Assembly: GCA_903859715.1 (NCBI GenBank)
Contig: CAIONS010000018.1
Coordinates: 1-48,841 of the forward strand
Direction: 5' to 3'
DNA from: an uncultured Opitutia bacterium
Lineage (GTDB): Bacteria; Verrucomicrobiota; Verrucomicrobiia; Opitutales; Opitutaceae
Length of the DNA stretch: 48,841 nt
The notes beneath the pieces were generated by a model. That model saw only the letters and a list, made by a program, of their open reading frames with translations, was not told the origin of the DNA and made no database searches. Positions 17,371 through 25,943 of the stretch are shown in pieces. The first letter of the stretch is position 1. Every line of letters begins with the position of its first letter. Both the position numbers and the translations under genes were made by a program.

Positions 17371-18159
17371 ATGAAACAACAGTTCAAACTTAACGTCGCA
17401 TCGCGCGCCCAGACTGGCCGTAGCGCCTCCCGCCGCCTGCGCAAAGCCAACCGCGTTCCCGCCATTCTTTACGGGAAGCACACCAGCCCGGAGTCTCTCT
17501 CCATCGAAGGCCCGGAGTTTGTCCGCCTCCTGAAGTCCGTGGCCGGCCGCGCCGTCCTCGTCGAGCTTGAGCAGGCCGGCAAGGCCGACAAGGCGCTCTC
17601 CTTCCTCCAAGAGGTCCAGCGCGATCCCATCACCGACAAGTACCTCCACGTTGACTTCCAAGAGGTCAAACCGGACGAAAAGTTCGAGATCCGCATTCCC
17701 GTCCAGATCGCCGGCGAGTCCTTTGGCGTCAAGAACCAGAGCGGCGTGTTGGAAATGAACGCCCATTTGCTCCGCGTCCGCTGCTTCCCGAAGGACCTGC
17801 CGGAGTTCATCGTGGTCGACGTCACCGAGCTTAAGGTCGGCGAGACCATCAAGGTGGGCGAAATGAAGCCCGTCGCCGGAGTCGAGTTCCTCGACATCAA
17901 GGGCCAGCCCGTCGTCTCGTGCGTCGAGCCCGTCGCCGAAATCGTCCAGGAAGTCGTCGCCACCGCCACGCCCGCCGAGGGTGCTGCTGCCGGTGCCACC
18001 GCTCCTGCCGACGGTGCCGCTGCCGGCGCCGCCCCTGCGGGCGACGCGAAGGCCGCCGCTCCTGCCGCCGGCGCCAAGCCGGGTGCCGCTCCCGCGGCGG
18101 GCGCCAAGCCTGCCGCCGGTGCCGCCGCCGCCAAGCCGGCTGCTCCCGCCAAAAAGTAA
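17371..18159 (+). CDS. rplY: 50S ribosomal protein L25/general stress protein Ctc
   Basis: Binds 5S rRNA in the large ribosomal subunit. 262 residues from MKQQFKLNVA at 17371, selected over an upstream in-frame start because the family begins here and a GGGGG motif precedes it. The L25 domain (about 1-92) includes VPAILYGKHT and EVQRDPITDKYLHVDF. The TL5/CTC beta domain (about 95-190) includes KDLPEFIVVDVTELKVGET. The last ~69 residues are almost only Ala, Pro, Gly and Lys, an unusually long low-complexity tail. It heads a plus-strand block with pth, rpsF, ssb, rplI and dnaB; the rplY-pth pairing is widespread in bacteria. Confidence 0.95.
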   Translation: MKQQFKLNVASRAQTGRSASRRLRKANRVPAILYGKHTSPESLSIEGPEFVRLLKSVAGRAVLVELEQAGKADKALSFLQEVQRDPITDKYLHVDFQEVKPDEKFEIRIPVQIAGESFGVKNQSGVLEMNAHLLRVRCFPKDLPEFIVVDVTELKVGETIKVGEMKPVAGVEFLDIKGQPVVSCVEPVAEIVQEVVATATPAEGAAAGATAPADGAAAGAAPAGDAKAAAPAAGAKPGAAPAAGAKPAAGAAAAKPAAPAKK

Positions 18160-18218
18160 GTTTCCCCGTCCCGCCCGCCGCTTGACCGCGGTGGGCGGTG
18201 ACGATTGTGCTTTGAGTC

Positions 18219-18803
18219 ATGTCCATCACGCTCGTTGCCGGGCTCGGCAACCCGGGCCGCGATTACGCCGATACCCGCCACAACCTGGGCTGGGTCGTAG
18301 TCGAAGCCTTTGCCAAAAAACACGGCCTGACGTGGAAAACGTCGCCGCAGTTTCAGGCGGAGGTCGCCCGCTGGGATGCCGGACCGGGCCGCACCTGCTA
18401 CTTCGCCAAGCCGCTGACGTTCATGAACGACAGCGGAACCGCCGTCGGCGGGCTGGCGCGGTTCTACAAGGTGCCGCTGGCCTCGGTCATCGCGATCTAT
18501 GACGATCTCACGATCGACCTGGGCCTCGTCAAAGTCTCCGTCTCCGGCAGCGCCGGCGGGCACAATGGCGTCGCGAGCCTCCTCGAGCAACTGGGCGACG
18601 GCTTCACCCGCTACCGCCTCGGCATCGGCCCGAAAGACCCGCCGCAAATGGACCTCAAGGACTTCGTCCTCGGAAAATTCACTCCTTCTCAACACAGTCT
18701 CCTCACTCAACACCTCGACCACTACCTTGCCGGCCTCGACCTGCTGCTCTCCCGCGGCGCCGAAACGGCCATGATCCACCTTAATCGCAGAGATCCAAAA
18801 TGA
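18219..18803 (+). CDS. pth: Peptidyl-tRNA hydrolase
   Basis: Releases peptides from prematurely dropped peptidyl-tRNA so the tRNA can be reused. 194 residues, standard length. Active-site residues are all present: N11 (GLGNPG), catalytic H21 (TRHNLGW), N70 (FMNDSG), D95/D96 (IYDDLTI) and N116 (GGHNGV). The start is the ATG at 18219, 59 bp after rplY. The stop overlaps the rpsF start in ATGA (18800-18803), so pth and rpsF are translationally coupled. Confidence 0.97.
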   Translation: MSITLVAGLGNPGRDYADTRHNLGWVVVEAFAKKHGLTWKTSPQFQAEVARWDAGPGRTCYFAKPLTFMNDSGTAVGGLARFYKVPLASVIAIYDDLTIDLGLVKVSVSGSAGGHNGVASLLEQLGDGFTRYRLGIGPKDPPQMDLKDFVLGKFTPSQHSLLTQHLDHYLAGLDLLLSRGAETAMIHLNRRDPK

Positions 18804-19096
18804 AACCCTCCAAACGTAACTACCGCGCGACCTTCATCCTCGATAACCGCGGCAACTCCGACTCCATCGAGACCATCATCGAAGGCGTCAAGAAGGACAT
18901 CGTCGCCGTGCAGGGTGACGTCACCGCCGTCGAGAACATCGGCAAGAAGGACTTCGTCCGCGTGACCGACAAGAAGCTCACCGGCGCGACCTACGTGCAC
19001 GTCAATTTCTCCGCCCCGAGCGATGGCCCGAGCCAGCTCAAGGAGCGCCTCCGCCTCAACCACAGCGTCTACCGCACCTTCGTCCAGTCCGTCTGA
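18800..19096 (+). CDS. rpsF: 30S ribosomal protein S6
   Basis: 98 residues, normal for S6, which binds 16S rRNA with S18 in the small-subunit platform. It has the ferredoxin-like S6 pattern: RNYRATFILDNRG at the start, IIEGVKKDI helix, FVRVTDKKLTGATYVHVNF strands, and the C-terminal LNHSVYRTFVQ, comparable to the usual 'vLR...vk'. The start overlaps pth by 4 bp. rpsF-ssb-rplI-dnaB order follows, as in many bacteria, although rpsR (S18), which normally sits between ssb and rplI, is absent here. Confidence 0.93.
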   Translation: MKPSKRNYRATFILDNRGNSDSIETIIEGVKKDIVAVQGDVTAVENIGKKDFVRVTDKKLTGATYVHVNFSAPSDGPSQLKERLRLNHSVYRTFVQSV

Positions 19097-19122
19097 ACCG
19101 GCTCGACGGTTGCGCCTCACCC

Positions 19123-19596
19123 ATGGCCTACCTCAACAAAGTCTTCCTCATCGGCAACCTCACGCGCGACCCCGAACTGCGGGTCACGCCGAAGGGCACG
19201 GCCATCTGCCAGTTCGGCATCGCCGTGAACCGCCAGTTCAAGGACGAGTCCGGCGCGACGCGCGACGAGACGACGTTCGTGGACATCGAGGCCTGGGGCA
19301 AGCAGGGTGAGCTCGTCTCGAAGTATCTCACGAAGGGCAGCCTCGCGATGGTCGAGGGCCGCCTGAAGCTCGACCAGTGGGAAGACAAGACCAGCGGTCA
19401 GAAGCGCAGCAAGATCAAGGTCGTCCTCGACAACGTGCAATTTCTCTCCACCCGCGGCGCCGGTGCCGGCGGTGGCGCCCCGTCCGCGCCCGGCGATGGC
19501 ATCGACCAGACCACGCCGGAGCGTCACTCGCCCCCGCCGCGCAGCGCCGGCAAGCCGGCTCCGACGGAAAGCCTCGACGAAGATGTGCCGTTTTGA
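19123..19596 (+). CDS. ssb: Single-stranded DNA-binding protein
   Basis: Coats single-stranded DNA during replication and repair, and recruits partners through its acidic tip. 157 residues. The OB fold (about 1-110) has NKVFLIGNLTRDPELR, GTAICQFGIAVNR, DETTFVDIEAWGKQGELVSK and GRLKLDQWEDK. A Gly/Pro-rich linker (about 112-150) leads to the conserved acidic C-terminal tip DEDVPF. It starts 26 bp after rpsF and belongs to the same operon. Confidence 0.97.
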   Translation: MAYLNKVFLIGNLTRDPELRVTPKGTAICQFGIAVNRQFKDESGATRDETTFVDIEAWGKQGELVSKYLTKGSLAMVEGRLKLDQWEDKTSGQKRSKIKVVLDNVQFLSTRGAGAGGGAPSAPGDGIDQTTPERHSPPPRSAGKPAPTESLDEDVPF

Positions 19597-19682
19597 AGCA
19601 CGAAGGATCAAGCTCTAAGCTCGAAATCCGAGGGCTGAGGTCCACCTGAAATTTACACTTAAAACTCAAATCCGATACTCCC
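19596..19682. repeat. Possible half of a dispersed word-like repeat
   Basis: The ssb-rplI gap contains AAGCTCTAAGCTCGAAATCC (about 19617-19636) followed by AACTCAAATCC. It has the same word-like style as the inverted repeats elsewhere in this window. I do not see a matching reverse-complement arm, so this may be a degenerate or single-arm copy. Confidence 0.3.
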
Positions 19683-20168
19683 ATGGCCAACAGTGAAATC
19701 CTCCTAGTCAAACCCGTCGACGGTCTCGGCGGCGAAGGCGATCAAGTCAAAGTCCGCGCCGGCTACGCGCGCAATTACCTGCTGCCCCGCGGCATCGCGG
19801 TGCCGCTCACCACGGCCAATCGCAAGCAGGTCGAGGCGCTGAAGAAGCGCCGCGCCACGCGCGAGGCCGAGGAGCTCACGGGCGCCCAGGAACTCGCCAA
19901 GAAGCTTGAGAAGGTCGCGCTCGCGTTCGCCGTGAAGACGGGCGAGGGCGGCCGGATGTTCGGCGCCGTTACGGCGACCGATGTCCACGACAAGCTCACC
20001 GCCGCCGGCATCACGCTGGAAAAGCGCCGCGTGCTCCTGCACACGCCGGTGAAGACGCTCGGCCAGCACACCGTCAAGGTGAAGCTGCACCCGGATGTCA
20101 CCGTCGAGCTCAACTTCGACGTGGTCTCCGAGAACCCGATCGTTCCCTCCGCCGAGGAACAGCAATAA
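19683..20168 (+). CDS. rplI: 50S ribosomal protein L9
   Basis: Large-subunit protein bridging 23S rRNA and the L1 stalk base. 161 residues. The N-terminal domain (1-50) has the family signature GGEGDQVKVRAGYARNYLLP with RGIAVP. A long connecting helix follows (KQVEALKKRRATREAEELTG...), then the C-terminal domain GGRMFGAVTATDVHDKL. Start is the ATG at 19683. It is followed at once by a strong hairpin (20189-20217) that separates it from dnaB. Confidence 0.97.
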   Translation: MANSEILLVKPVDGLGGEGDQVKVRAGYARNYLLPRGIAVPLTTANRKQVEALKKRRATREAEELTGAQELAKKLEKVALAFAVKTGEGGRMFGAVTATDVHDKLTAAGITLEKRRVLLHTPVKTLGQHTVKVKLHPDVTVELNFDVVSENPIVPSAEEQQ

Positions 20169-20188
20169 TCCCGGCTTCCCTTGAACTG

Positions 20189-20217
20189 AAGGCCGCGTCA
20201 GAGTGACGCGGCCTTCG
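20189..20217 (+). terminator. Hairpin after rplI, likely terminator/attenuator
   Basis: Perfect 13-bp arms, GAAGGCCGCGTCA and TGACGCGGCCTTC, with a GAG loop, followed by GTGTTTAT rather than a long T-run. It is very stable. With only a short T-tract it may terminate partially, lowering dnaB expression relative to the ribosomal genes. Confidence 0.7.
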
Positions 20218-20291
20218 TGTTTATGGGAGCAAATTGTGGAAAACCCTTTGTTGCCGCCTCCTCGCCACCGCGCCTGACTCGTCCGCACGCC

Positions 20292-21680
20292 ATGGCTGAA
20301 GACAACGTTCCCGCTCCCCGCCGTCCGGATGCCCCCGCGGGCATGGTGGGTCGCACGCCGCCGCACAGCGTCGAGGCCGAGGAATACCTGCTGTCGTGCT
20401 GTTTGCTGGACGGTTCCGATTCGATCGCCCGCTGCCTGGAGGCCAAGCTGCCGGGCGCGGCGTTTTACTCGCCGGCGAACCGGCTGATTTACGAGAAGCT
20501 CTGCGAGCTTTACCAAAAGAACCCGCCGGTCGACATCGCGGTCCTGGCGGAGGAACTCAAGACGTCGCGCCAGCTCGATAGCGTGGGCGGATTCGCCTAC
20601 CTGACCCAGATCAGCGGCCGGATCCCGACGACGGCGCAGGCCCAGTACTTCATCGACAAGGTCCGCGAGCTCTACCTGCTGCGCGAGCTCATCAAGGTCG
20701 CGACGGGCGCCGTGGAGAGCTGCTACAGCTACCAAGGCGGACTCGAGGAGTTCATCGACAAGGTGGAGCAGGACATCTTCCACGTGACGCAGGACCGCGT
20801 GTCCGACGCGGCCAAGCCGATGAAGGATCCCACCCGCGAGGCGATGAATGTCATCACGAAGATGATGATGAAGAAGGGGGAGTTGACGGGCGTTTCGTCC
20901 GGCTTCCGCGACCTCGACGAACTGACCTTCGGGTTTCAGCGCGCGGAAATGATCGTGCTGGCGGCCCGTCCCTCGATGGGCAAAACCTCGCTGGCGCTGA
21001 ACATGGCGGAGGCCGCCTCGATGCCCAAGAAGGGCGAGGGCATCGCAACGCTGATCTTTTCGCTCGAAATGAGCGCCGCCCAGCTCGCGTTGCGCATGCT
21101 CTGCGCCCGGGCGCGGATCAACATGAAGCTGCTGCGCGAGGGGCTGCTCTCGAAGAACGGCAACGAGCAGTCGGAATTGATCAAGGCGGCCGATGATTTT
21201 TCCAAGTCGCTGCTGTTCATCGACGACTCGAGCCACCTGTCGATCATGGAACTGCGGGCCAAGGCCCGGCGGGTGCATGCGCGGCACAAGCTGGGCTTCA
21301 TCATCGTGGATTACCTCCAATTGCTCAGCCCGACCGACTCACGCGTGCCGCGCGAACAGCAGGTGGCGGAGGCCTCGCGCGGATTAAAAGCACTTGCGAA
21401 GGAACTCGACCTTCCGGTCCTTGTATTAAGCCAGCTTAACCGCTCGTCTGAAAAGGAGAACCGCACGCCCAAACTGGCGGATTTGCGCGAATCCGGATCA
21501 ATCGAGCAAGACGCCGACGTTGTACTCATGCTTGCCCGCCCCAAAGATGCCGACGAAAAATTCCAAGTTGCCACTGACTCGGCCGAGTTAATCGTTGCCA
21601 AGCAACGAAACGGCCCGGTAGGAGAACTGAAGCTTACTTTCCTTCGAGATATCACCCGCTTTGAAAACTTTACTCAGTAA
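20292..21680 (+). CDS. dnaB: Replicative DNA helicase
   Basis: Hexameric 5'-3' helicase at the replication fork. 462 residues from the ATG at 20292 (MAEDNVPAP); an earlier in-frame start at 20217 would lie on the terminator hairpin. The N-terminal helical domain (about 22-125) begins PPHSVEAEEYLLSCCLLDG. The RecA-like domain has Walker A ARPSMGKTS (K231), Walker B FIIVDYLQLL, the LSQLNRSSE segment (sensor) and DADVVLMLARP near the end. There is no intein. The 3' end is noticeably less GC-rich than the rest and overlaps the bamA start by 20 bp. Confidence 0.97.
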   Translation: MAEDNVPAPRRPDAPAGMVGRTPPHSVEAEEYLLSCCLLDGSDSIARCLEAKLPGAAFYSPANRLIYEKLCELYQKNPPVDIAVLAEELKTSRQLDSVGGFAYLTQISGRIPTTAQAQYFIDKVRELYLLRELIKVATGAVESCYSYQGGLEEFIDKVEQDIFHVTQDRVSDAAKPMKDPTREAMNVITKMMMKKGELTGVSSGFRDLDELTFGFQRAEMIVLAARPSMGKTSLALNMAEAASMPKKGEGIATLIFSLEMSAAQLALRMLCARARINMKLLREGLLSKNGNEQSELIKAADDFSKSLLFIDDSSHLSIMELRAKARRVHARHKLGFIIVDYLQLLSPTDSRVPREQQVAEASRGLKALAKELDLPVLVLSQLNRSSEKENRTPKLADLRESGSIEQDADVVLMLARPKDADEKFQVATDSAELIVAKQRNGPVGELKLTFLRDITRFENFTQ

Positions 21681-24057
21681 CCCGTTAGATCGGGTCACCG
21701 GCCGATTTTTTGCCTTCTTATTGCTGCTCACAGCGGGTGGGATAGCGACCCGGGCCCAGGAGGCGACCCCCGACGCTCCGCCGGCAGCCAACCAGCCCAA
21801 CCAACCGGCGGCACCGGCTAACAAAGTCGGCACCATCACGGTCAAGTTTATCGGTACGGCTGTTGTCAATGAACAGGTTGTGCGGGCAAACATGCAGCTT
21901 CGCGAGGGTGGCGACTACGATGGTACCATTGTCGATCGCGACATCCGGGCCCTCTACAAAACCGGCCTGTTCGAGTTTATCGAGATCAAGCAGGAGGCGG
22001 TGGGCTATCAGCTTTATAATCTGGTCGTGGAGGTCACGCCCAAGTTCCGAGTCCTCGCCATCCGCTACGAGGGCAACAAGCAGGTCAAATCCAAGCGGCT
22101 CGAAAAAGAAATCAAAACCAAACCCAACACGGCGCTCGATGACCGCCAGGTGAAGGAAGACGCCGAAAAGATCCGGGACTACTACCAGAAGTCGGGCTAC
22201 AATCAGGTTTCGGTCAATTACGTCATCGAGCGGGACCGGGCGACGAGTTTCGGCACGGTGATTTTCAAGATCAAGGAAGGCGCCAAGGTGCGCATTGCCG
22301 CGGTGCGTTTCACTGGCAACGCCCACATCAAGGCCAAGCGGCTGATCGGCGAGATGGAGACGCGGAAGTGGACGATGGGGTCGTGGCTGACCGACACGGG
22401 TCGCTTCAAGGACGACGAATTTGACGACGATCTCGAGAAGCTCCGCGACTATTACCGGGAGGACGGCTACCTCGACGTCGATATCCCGCAGAACAAGGTC
22501 AATTTTGATTACCCGAACCCGACGCACCTGGTCATCACCATCGCGGTGAATGAAGGCCGGCGTTACCGGATCGGCGACATCTCGATCACGGGCAGCAAGC
22601 TGCACCCCGAGGCGCTGCTCAAGCGCATCCTGCGGCAAAAGAGCGGGATGGTTTTCACCCCGTCGAAAATCGAGAAGGACAAGGACCGGCTCGAGGAGTT
22701 TTACGGCCGCGACGGCTACCTCGACACGCAGGTCAAACTGATCCGCAAGTCGAACATCACCACGGGCAACATCGACCTGGTCTACGAGGTCGACGAGAGC
22801 GGCAAGTTCAACGTCGAGTCGATCGTCATCCAGGGCAACACGAAGACCAAGAGCACGGTCATCCTGCGCGAACTGACCCTCGGCCCCGGCGATGTCTTCA
22901 GCAGCATCAGCATGAAGATCTCCAAGCTGCGGCTGGAGAATACGCGCTTCTTCGACGACGTGAGCATCACGCCGCAGGACACGAACATTCCCGGCCGGCG
23001 GAACATGCGCATCGCGGTCAAGGAAGGACGCACGGGCAACCTCACGTTCGGCGCGGGCTTCAGCACACTGGAGCGCGCGACGGTCTTCGCCGAGATTTCC
23101 CAGTCGAACTTCGATCTGTTCAACAGCCGGTCACTCTTCCAGGGCGATGGCGAGAAGTTCAAGTTTCGCGTGCAGGTGGGCTCGGTTTCGAGCGACATCA
23201 TCCTGTCCTTCGAGGAACCCTGGGTGTTTCAACGCCGGCTGGCGATGGGCTTCCAGCTTTTCCGCCAGAGTTCCGACTACACCAGCCAGTACTATAACGA
23301 GGTGATCACGGGTGCCACGGTTTACAGCCGCAAGCAGCTCTTCGAACTCGTCACTGGCCAACTTTCCTACACCTATGAGGTGATCTCGATCGATAACGTC
23401 GTCTCCAACGCCTCATCGATCATCGCAGCGCAAGCGGGCAACAATGCTGTCTCGAAGGTTGGATTCACGCTCGAGCGCGATACCCGCGACAAGATCATCA
23501 ACACGACCGCCGGCAATTACCTGAACATTCTCACAGAAGTGGCCGGCGGACCGCTCGGGGGCACCGACAGTTACTACCATCTGGAAGTGAAGGGCTCGCA
23601 ATTTTTCCCGGTGTTCGAGACCCAGGCTCAGGTGCTTAGCCTGATTGGTCGTGGCGGTATCATCCAGAGTTATGGCCATAGCCCCGACGTGCCTTACTAT
23701 CTCCAGTACTACCTGGGTGGCCCGACCGACCTGCGTGGGTTTGAGTACCATACCGTCAGTCCGCAGGATGCATTAGGCGAGCCCGTCGGCGGAAAAAGCT
23801 ACGGCTTCTTCAGCGCTGAGTACTCGCTCGATATCGTGAGCCCGATTCGTTTCGCCGCGTTTTACGATGCCGGCTTCGTGAATGAGGGCGCCTACAATTT
23901 CAGCCCGGTTCATTTCAGCGATAACGTCGGCATCGGCCTGCGCCTATTTGTCGCGGGTTCGCCGCTGAGTCTCGATTTTGGCATCCCCCTGACCGCTGGT
24001 TATCCCAACACCAAGAAGGGCGGCCAGTTCAATTTTTCCTTTGGCACACGCTACTGA
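21661..24057 (+). CDS. bamA: Outer membrane protein assembly factor BamA
   Basis: Outer-membrane insertase that folds beta-barrel proteins. 798 residues, typical. It starts with TTG at 21661 inside the dnaB 3' end; this start gives a proper signal peptide (FFAFLLLLTAGGIATRAQ). After a Pro/Ala linker come about five POTRA repeats (residues ~55-430), recognisable by segments such as DIRALYKTGLFEFIEI, KIRDYYQKSGYNQVSV and LRDYYREDGYLDVDI. The 16-strand barrel follows, with LGGPTDLRGFEY as the loop-6 RGF motif. It ends FSFGTRY with a terminal aromatic residue as the barrel signal. Followed by the Skp-like chaperone and lpxD, the common outer-membrane order. Confidence 0.96.
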   Translation: MKTLLSNPLDRVTGRFFAFLLLLTAGGIATRAQEATPDAPPAANQPNQPAAPANKVGTITVKFIGTAVVNEQVVRANMQLREGGDYDGTIVDRDIRALYKTGLFEFIEIKQEAVGYQLYNLVVEVTPKFRVLAIRYEGNKQVKSKRLEKEIKTKPNTALDDRQVKEDAEKIRDYYQKSGYNQVSVNYVIERDRATSFGTVIFKIKEGAKVRIAAVRFTGNAHIKAKRLIGEMETRKWTMGSWLTDTGRFKDDEFDDDLEKLRDYYREDGYLDVDIPQNKVNFDYPNPTHLVITIAVNEGRRYRIGDISITGSKLHPEALLKRILRQKSGMVFTPSKIEKDKDRLEEFYGRDGYLDTQVKLIRKSNITTGNIDLVYEVDESGKFNVESIVIQGNTKTKSTVILRELTLGPGDVFSSISMKISKLRLENTRFFDDVSITPQDTNIPGRRNMRIAVKEGRTGNLTFGAGFSTLERATVFAEISQSNFDLFNSRSLFQGDGEKFKFRVQVGSVSSDIILSFEEPWVFQRRLAMGFQLFRQSSDYTSQYYNEVITGATVYSRKQLFELVTGQLSYTYEVISIDNVVSNASSIIAAQAGNNAVSKVGFTLERDTRDKIINTTAGNYLNILTEVAGGPLGGTDSYYHLEVKGSQFFPVFETQAQVLSLIGRGGIIQSYGHSPDVPYYLQYYLGGPTDLRGFEYHTVSPQDALGEPVGGKSYGFFSAEYSLDIVSPIRFAAFYDAGFVNEGAYNFSPVHFSDNVGIGLRLFVAGSPLSLDFGIPLTAGYPNTKKGGQFNFSFGTRY

Positions 24058-24094
24058 TTCGGCTTTGCTCAGCATTCCGTCCCTCTCATCCATC

Positions 24095-24766
24095 ATGAAA
24101 AAAACCATCCAAACTCTGTTTACCCTGTCGGCCTTTGGCGCTGCGGCCTTGTTTGCCCACGCCCAGCCGGTACCCAAAATCCTTGTTGTCGACATGGCCA
24201 AGCTGTACGACGGCCACTACAAGACCGAGGAGCAAAACGCCAAGCTGCGCAATGACGAGCTCAAGGCCCAGGAGGAGCTCGACCGCCTGAATAAGGAAGG
24301 CAATGCCCTCGTCGAAAAGTACAAGGAGCTCGTGGACCAGTCGAACAGCCCCGCCCTGAACACGGACGCCAAGGCCAAGGCCCAGGCTGATGCCCAGAAG
24401 ATGCGGGATGAGATCGGCCGCAAGCAGAACGAAGTGCAGACCTTCCAGCAGAACACGCGCAATTCCCTCCAGCAGCGCATCAAGAATTTCCGTGATCTCA
24501 TGATCGAGGAAATCAGCAAGGTGGCCGTGGAGATGGCCAAGGCCAAGGGCGCGACCTTCCTGATCGACAAGTCGGGTCCGACCCTGATCGGTGTCTCGAA
24601 CATCATCTATTCGGATGCCAGCTACGACATCACCGATGAGGTGTTGAAGCAGATCAACAAGGACCGCCCGGCCCCCAGCGCCGCGCCGGCCGCGCCCGCC
24701 TCAACCGATTCCAGCTCGGATTCGGCGAAGGTCGCGTTCCCGGGCACGACCCCGAAGAACCCGTAA
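24095..24766 (+). CDS. skp: OmpH/Skp-family periplasmic chaperone
   Basis: Holdase for unfolded outer-membrane proteins in the periplasm. 223 residues from MKKTIQTLFTLSAFGAAALF at 24095, with signal cleavage near AHAQ. The body is the typical OmpH pattern: KILVVDMAKLYDGHYKTEE, long charged coiled-coil arms (~45-150), and ISKVAVEMAKAKGATFLIDK. A Pro/Ala/Ser-rich tail of about 35 residues (SAAPAAPASTDSSSD) is an addition to the family core. It starts 37 bp after bamA and is followed by a strong terminator. Confidence 0.92.
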   Translation: MKKTIQTLFTLSAFGAAALFAHAQPVPKILVVDMAKLYDGHYKTEEQNAKLRNDELKAQEELDRLNKEGNALVEKYKELVDQSNSPALNTDAKAKAQADAQKMRDEIGRKQNEVQTFQQNTRNSLQQRIKNFRDLMIEEISKVAVEMAKAKGATFLIDKSGPTLIGVSNIIYSDASYDITDEVLKQINKDRPAPSAAPAAPASTDSSSDSAKVAFPGTTPKNP

Positions 24767-24789
24767 TCGGCGTTCTCAAGCCTTCTTCC

Positions 24790-24822
24790 AGCCCCGGTCC
24801 GAAAGGAGCGGGGCTTTTTTTC
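24790..24822 (+). terminator. Intrinsic terminator after skp
   Basis: Arms AGCCCCG (24790-24796) and CGGGGCT (24809-24815), 12-base loop, then a run of eight T ending at 24822. A classical rho-independent terminator closing the dnaB-bamA-skp unit. Confidence 0.9.
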
Positions 24823-24862
24823 GAGGCGTTGCACCGTCCACCAAAAATCCCACGCTGGAGCC

Positions 24863-25900
24863 ATGCAGGTTTCTTTTACCACTGCGGATATCTCGGCCAT
24901 CGTTCAGCCCAAACAGGTGCGTGGCGCCACCACCGAGGTGGTTCGCGGCATCGCCTCCCTGGGCAGCGCCGGCGCCGGTGACCTGTCGTTCTTGGGCAAT
25001 TCCAAATACCGGAATGAGGTCGCAGGCACCCGGGCCTCCGTCGTGCTGCTGCCGGCTGATTATGAAGGTGAGCCCCAGCCCGATCAGCTCTTTCTCCTCG
25101 TGGAGAAACCTTCGGTCGCGCTGGCGCGCCTTTGCGCCCGGATTGAGCAGCTTCTCTGGCCCAAGCCGGCGCCCGGCATCCATCCCACGGCTTGGATCGC
25201 GCCCGGCGCCAAGGTGGCGGCTTCGGCCACGGTGGGACCGCTTTGCGTGATTGAGGAAGGTGCGGTGGTGGGCGAACGCAGCCACCTGCAGGGGCAGGTC
25301 TTTGTGGGCCGCGGCGCGCTGATTGGCGACGACTGCTGGCTGATGCCCGGTGTGATCGTGGCGGCGGAATGCGTCCTTAAGAACCGCGTCCGGCTCCAAC
25401 CCGGGGTCGTGATCGGATCCGACGGGTTCGGCTATGAATTTGTCGCCGGCCGGCATGAAAAAACGCCCCAAGTCGGCTATGTCCTGGTGGAGGATGACGT
25501 CGAAATCGGAGCCAACAGCACGCTCGACCGCGCCCGTTTCAGCCGGACCGTGGTCGGGGAGGGCACCAAAATCGACAACCTCGTCCAGGTAGCGCACAAC
25601 GTCATCATCGGGCGCCATGTCATCCTTTGCGCGCAGGTCGGCATCTCCGGCAGCACGACGATTGGCGATTACGCGATCCTGGGCGGCCAGGCAGGGATCG
25701 GCGGCCACATCACCATCGGGGCCAAGGCCAAGGTGGGCGGGCAGGGCGGAGTGTCGTTCGATGTTGAGCCCGGGACGTATGTGAACGGCACCCCCGCGAT
25801 GCCTTATATGTTGGGGCATCGTCTCGAGGTATTGCACCGCCGGCTGCCCGAGCTCTTCAAGCGGGTGGATACGCTGGAGAATTTGCTGGAGAAAAGTTAG
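24863..25900 (+). CDS. lpxD: UDP-3-O-acylglucosamine N-acyltransferase LpxD
   Basis: Third step of lipid A synthesis: adds a hydroxyacyl chain to the 2-amino group of UDP-3-O-acylglucosamine. 345 residues. The N-terminal uridine-binding domain (about 1-100) has the typical [19 protein letters not shown] left-handed beta-helix of hexapeptide repeats spans ~105-300, with catalytic H245 in [10 protein letters not shown] and [11 protein letters not shown]-terminal helix ends at KS. GGAG precedes the ATG at 24863. Its presence shows a lipopolysaccharide-bearing outer membrane. Confidence 0.96.
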   Translation: MQVSFTTADISAIVQPKQVRGATTEVVRGIASLGSAGAGDLSFLGNSKYRNEVAGTRASVVLLPADYEGEPQPDQLFLLVEKPSVALARLCARIEQLLWPKPAPGIHPTAWIAPGAKVAASATVGPLCVIEEGAVVGERSHLQGQVFVGRGALIGDDCWLMPGVIVAAECVLKNRVRLQPGVVIGSDGFGYEFVAGRHEKTPQVGYVLVEDDVEIGANSTLDRARFSRTVVGEGTKIDNLVQVAHNVIIGRHVILCAQVGISGSTTIGDYAILGGQAGIGGHITIGAKAKVGGQGGVSFDVEPGTYVNGTPAMPYMLGHRLEVLHRRLPELFKRVDTLENLLEKS

Positions 25901-25943
25901 AAAAGTCTTCCGCCGAAGACGGTTCATCCCCAGCGTGCGCCTC

